This document shows positions 62,001 to 64,000 of a stretch of DNA of 64,000 nucleotides, piece after piece. Made by a program: the position numbers and the translations under genes. Position 1 is the first letter of the stretch. Every line of letters starts with the position of its first letter. The stretch comes from Benincasa hispida (lineage: Eukaryota; Streptophyta; Magnoliopsida; Cucurbitales; Cucurbitaceae). Under the pieces are notes generated by a model. The model did no database searches. It saw only the letters and a list, made by a program, of their open reading frames with translations, and was not told the origin of the DNA. The stretch is taken from NCBI RefSeq assembly GCF_009727055.1, contig NC_052350.1:29764843-29828842 (forward strand). Reading direction: 5' to 3'.

Positions 62001-62353
62001 TTTATACTTCGATCTTGCTAAGAAAACTTGCATGCACAATGCATATTCCACCATCGCATTCTACACCATTATTTCATCACATTAACAAAACGCATCAGAG
62101 TAGTACATAGTCTTTTAACTACCTTATTCTTTTATCCATCGCCTCAAACGCATTTCTTTGCAACATTTAGTTACAAGTCCCTGAGTTCAACCTCGGATCA
62201 CCCCAAGAAACTTGCGATCTCGTTATACTTGGCGAGAAAGCAAGAAAAGTTGTGGTAGGAACGAATGATCATCGCATACACGATTAACGCATATTCTTCA
62301 GTTCAACGCATGATCATCAACGAATGGAGATCAATGCATAGCGTATCGCATCA
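59069..62353 (+). repeat. 3' LTR of the Athila-type element, split by a solo LTR
   Basis: Own sequence 59069-60400 and 62103-62353. Ends CGCATCA before the TSD ATTCT. It has a TATA box at 59520-59527. Confidence 0.85.
60401..62097 (+). mobile_element. Solo LTR, Athila type (same family as 14389-16048)
   Basis: Starts TGATAACGGGTAGAAATGC and ends ACGCATCA. TSDs GAATA (60396-60400) and GAGTA (62098-62102) differ at one base; the uninterrupted LTR at 55240 reads GAGTA at this place, which confirms the site. TATA box TATAAATA at 60906-60913. Confidence 0.9.
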
Positions 62354-62374
62354 ATTCTCCATCCGAACAACAAC

Positions 62375-63390
62375 CGAAGAAGATAGGACTAGAGGATGTC
62401 CCTATGGTGCGAAGTTTATTGATGAATTCCTTTAGGAGTTATCAAGATTACCACCTGATAGAGAGGTGGAGTTTACCATATATTTGATTCCAGAGACAAC
62501 ACCTATCTCTCAGGCACCTTATCGGATGGCACTAGCTGAGTTGAAAGAGTTGAAGATTCAATTGCAGGAACTAGTTGATAAGGGCTATATCAGGTCAGTG
62601 TGTCACCTTGGGGAACACCAGTTTTATTTGTGAAAAAGAAAGATGGCACACTCAAGTTGTGTATTGACTACATGTTGAATAAGGTAATCGTATGGAATAA
62701 GTATCTGCTACCTCGTATTGCCAACCTGTTTGACCAGCTGAAGAGAGCATCGATATTCTATAAAATTGATTTGAGATCAAGTTACCACCAATTGAAGGTT
62801 AGAGAGTCAGATGTCCCTAAGATAGCTTTTCGAACCAGATATGGGCATTATGAGTTTCTGGTTATGCCATGGCTTAACTAATTCCCTAGCAGTGTTTATG
62901 GATTTGATGAACATGATATTTCATCCATATTTAGATCAGTTAGTAATTGCTTTTATAGATGATATCCTGGTTTATTTAGATAATAGAGAGAAACATGTAA
63001 AGCATCTGAAGATAGTCTTGCAAACACTATATGAGAAGTAGCTATATGCTAAGTTTAGCAAAGGCGAGGTTTGGCTTGACCAAGTTGTGTTTTGGGGGCA
63101 CAAAGTGGCTGCAGCAGGTGTTCGCATTGATCCTCAAAAGATTGAAGCTATGGTTAGATGGGAATGACCTACCTTGGTAACAGAGGTACGTAGTTTCTTG
63201 GACTGGCAGGCTACTACAAAAGATTTGTAGAGAGCTTTTCAAAGATAGCTCTTCCATTAACCAGCCGAACCAGGAATGGTGCAAATTTTGAATGGACAGA
63301 TAGTTGTGAATGGAGTTTTCAAACTAGATGCAAAGATTGGTGACTGCACCAATCCTAACCCTCCCAGTTCTAGGAAAGGAGTTTGAGATC
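62375..63390 (+). pseudogene. RT of the split Tekay-like element, frameshifted
   Basis: After KKIGLEDVPMV come [20 protein letters not shown] and [15 protein letters not shown], then [20 protein letters not shown] and [21 protein letters not shown] frameshift near 62871 interrupts the MPxGLTN block; [11 protein letters not shown] (both catalytic Asp kept) follows, then FSKGEVWLDQVVFWGHKVAA and TEVRSFL. At least four stops or shifts. Confidence 0.87.
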
Positions 63391-64000
63391 TACTGTGATG
63401 CATCCAAACAAGGATTAGGATATGTGTTGATGTAGGATGGAAAAGTAGTAGCTTATACATCTAGGAAAAAAGCATGAGGGTAACCACCCCACTCATGACT
63501 TAGAACTAGCAGCTGTAGTATTAGCATTGAAGATTTGGAGACATTACCTATATGGTGAGAAATGTCACATCTTTATAGATCATAAGAGTTTAAGGATATA
63601 TTTGACTAGAAGGGATTAAATCTGAGACAGAGGCGATGGATAAAGTTTATTAAAGATTGCACCATTGACTACCACCATGGTGAGGTAATGTAGTGGCAGA
63701 TGTTTTGAGCAGGAAGTTGAGCTTCCCTAGAGATGTTTTGAGTTCTCTAAGGGGAAGGTTATGCAGGAGTTCAATGGATCTAATGCAGAACTAATAGTAG
63801 GCCATTTGGGGGAAATGATAGCTCATTTTCAGGTAAGGCCTACATTAGTAGATGATATCATCAGAGCTCAAACAACAGACTCTAATTTCAGGAAGTTGAT
63901 TGAAGAAGTTATTTAGCAGTAGAGAATAGATTATGTTTTGAGACATGATGGAGCATTGATGAACGGAGACAGGTTATGAGTTTTTGATAACGAGGCACTA
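63391..64000 (+). pseudogene. RNase H and following linker of the split Tekay-like element, cut by window end
   Basis: FEIYCDASKQGLGYVLM is the first RNase H block, followed after frame changes by [28 protein letters not shown] and [11 protein letters not shown]. The end, DGVLRHDG-like sequence toward integrase, is beginning when the window stops. Stops and small deletions make it inactive. Confidence 0.8.

Larger units (their letters stand above)
53931..62353 (+). mobile_element. Athila-type element without pol, TSD ATTCT
   Basis: Two homologous LTRs (53931-about 55497; 59069-62353 with a nested LTR) flank an internal region that, without the nested solo LTR at 56487-58566, is only about 1.5 kb. 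Perfect TSDs ATTCT at 53926-53930 and 62354-62358. No gag or pol is visible and no PBS is recognisable after the 5' LTR. The 3' noncoding module and polypurine tract match the Athila-like element at 9711-16048, so this is a deletion derivative or a non-autonomous element. Confidence 0.85.
52470..62369 (+). mobile_element. Solo LTR of unclear type (PF20167-element-like), TSD ACAAC, hosting an Athila-type element
   Basis: Perfect TSDs ACAAC at 52465-52469 and 62370-62374. Its own sequence is 52470-53930 plus the last 11 bases 62359-62369, about 1.47 kb, starting TAGCTC (TG changed to TA) and ending GAACA. It shares TTTTGTAGGTA...CCGAGG and AACGCT-rich sequence with the LTR at 22418 and has the GTGGATCGACTCGGGCTTACC phrase of gypsy-type LTR ends. 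A poly-C tract lies at 53747-53766. Confidence 0.7.
40219..64000 (+). mobile_element. Tekay-like Ty3/gypsy element, multiply interrupted, 3' end outside the window
   Basis: Pieces in order on the plus strand: 5' LTR (40219-40345 and 44069-46495), PBS (46499), gag start (46592-46691), gag (48685-49637), zinc knuckle and protease (51778-52469), RT and RNase H (62375-64000). Each break is an inserted LTR element, most with readable TSDs, and the coding frame can be followed across them. It is inserted in the copia integrase that ends at 40218. Confidence 0.88.

Overview
This 64 kb window reads as retrotransposon-rich heterochromatin of a flowering plant. I found no intact host gene, tRNA, rRNA or CRISPR. 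Every coding trace belongs to an LTR retrotransposon: Ty3/gypsy of chromovirus/Tekay type and of Athila type, Ty1/copia, and an element type carrying a 'putative plant transposon protein' ORF. The style of the LTR ends (TGTTGGG...CCTAAAACT and TGTAAAACCC...GGTGTGACA) makes me suspect a eudicot, possibly a cucurbit, but that is recognition, not proof. All ORFs are broken by stops, frameshifts or insertions.

Left part (1-22.9 kb). A minus-strand Tekay-like element fills 1-9710: the 3' LTR at 1-2211 is cut by the window edge, pol and gag lie at 2227-6996, the PBS at 7185-7196 and the 5' LTR at about 7198-9710. It sits inside the protease active-site region of a plus-strand Athila-like element, whose protease, RT, RNase H and integrase remnants run from 9711 to about 13180. 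A long 3' noncoding region and a 3' LTR (14389-16048) follow. Next come a minus-strand copia fragment (16.05-17.56 kb) and two decayed copies of a PF20167-like ORF (18.0-18.5 and 19.55-20.6 kb), the second followed by a polypurine tract and LTR start (22418).

Middle (22.9-40.2 kb). A minus-strand copia element has truncated pol at 23.08-25.66 kb, a long leader, a PBS at 29978-29989 and a 5' LTR at 29992-35039. Solo LTRs are inserted in the leader (28194-29944) and in the LTR (30482-33380). A plus-strand copia-type LTR follows, broken by another LTR (35107-38787) that is itself broken by an Athila-type solo LTR (35360-37200). A piece of copia integrase lies at 39953-40218.

Right part (40.2-64 kb). 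One plus-strand Tekay-like Ty3/gypsy element begins at 40219 and runs off the window. It is split by five successive insertions: solo LTRs in its 5' LTR, gag start, gag zinc-knuckle region and protease/RT linker. The last of these (52470-62369) carries an almost coding-free Athila-type element (53931-62353), which holds two further solo LTRs. Most insertions are dated relative to each other by 5-bp target-site duplications (TSDs) that I could read directly.

The window also has assembly scars. There is a 38-bp Nextera mate-pair junction adapter at 5651-5688. Four single-N joins occur, three with clearly duplicated flanks. A poly-G tract adjoins a 15-N gap. I see no new defence or metabolic system. 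The most unusual biology is an LTR whose end is tandemly extended with primer-binding sites, arrays of a palindromic GATCGTTTAG motif, hairpin minisatellites shared by LTRs, and a duplicated 3' noncoding module in Athila-type elements.
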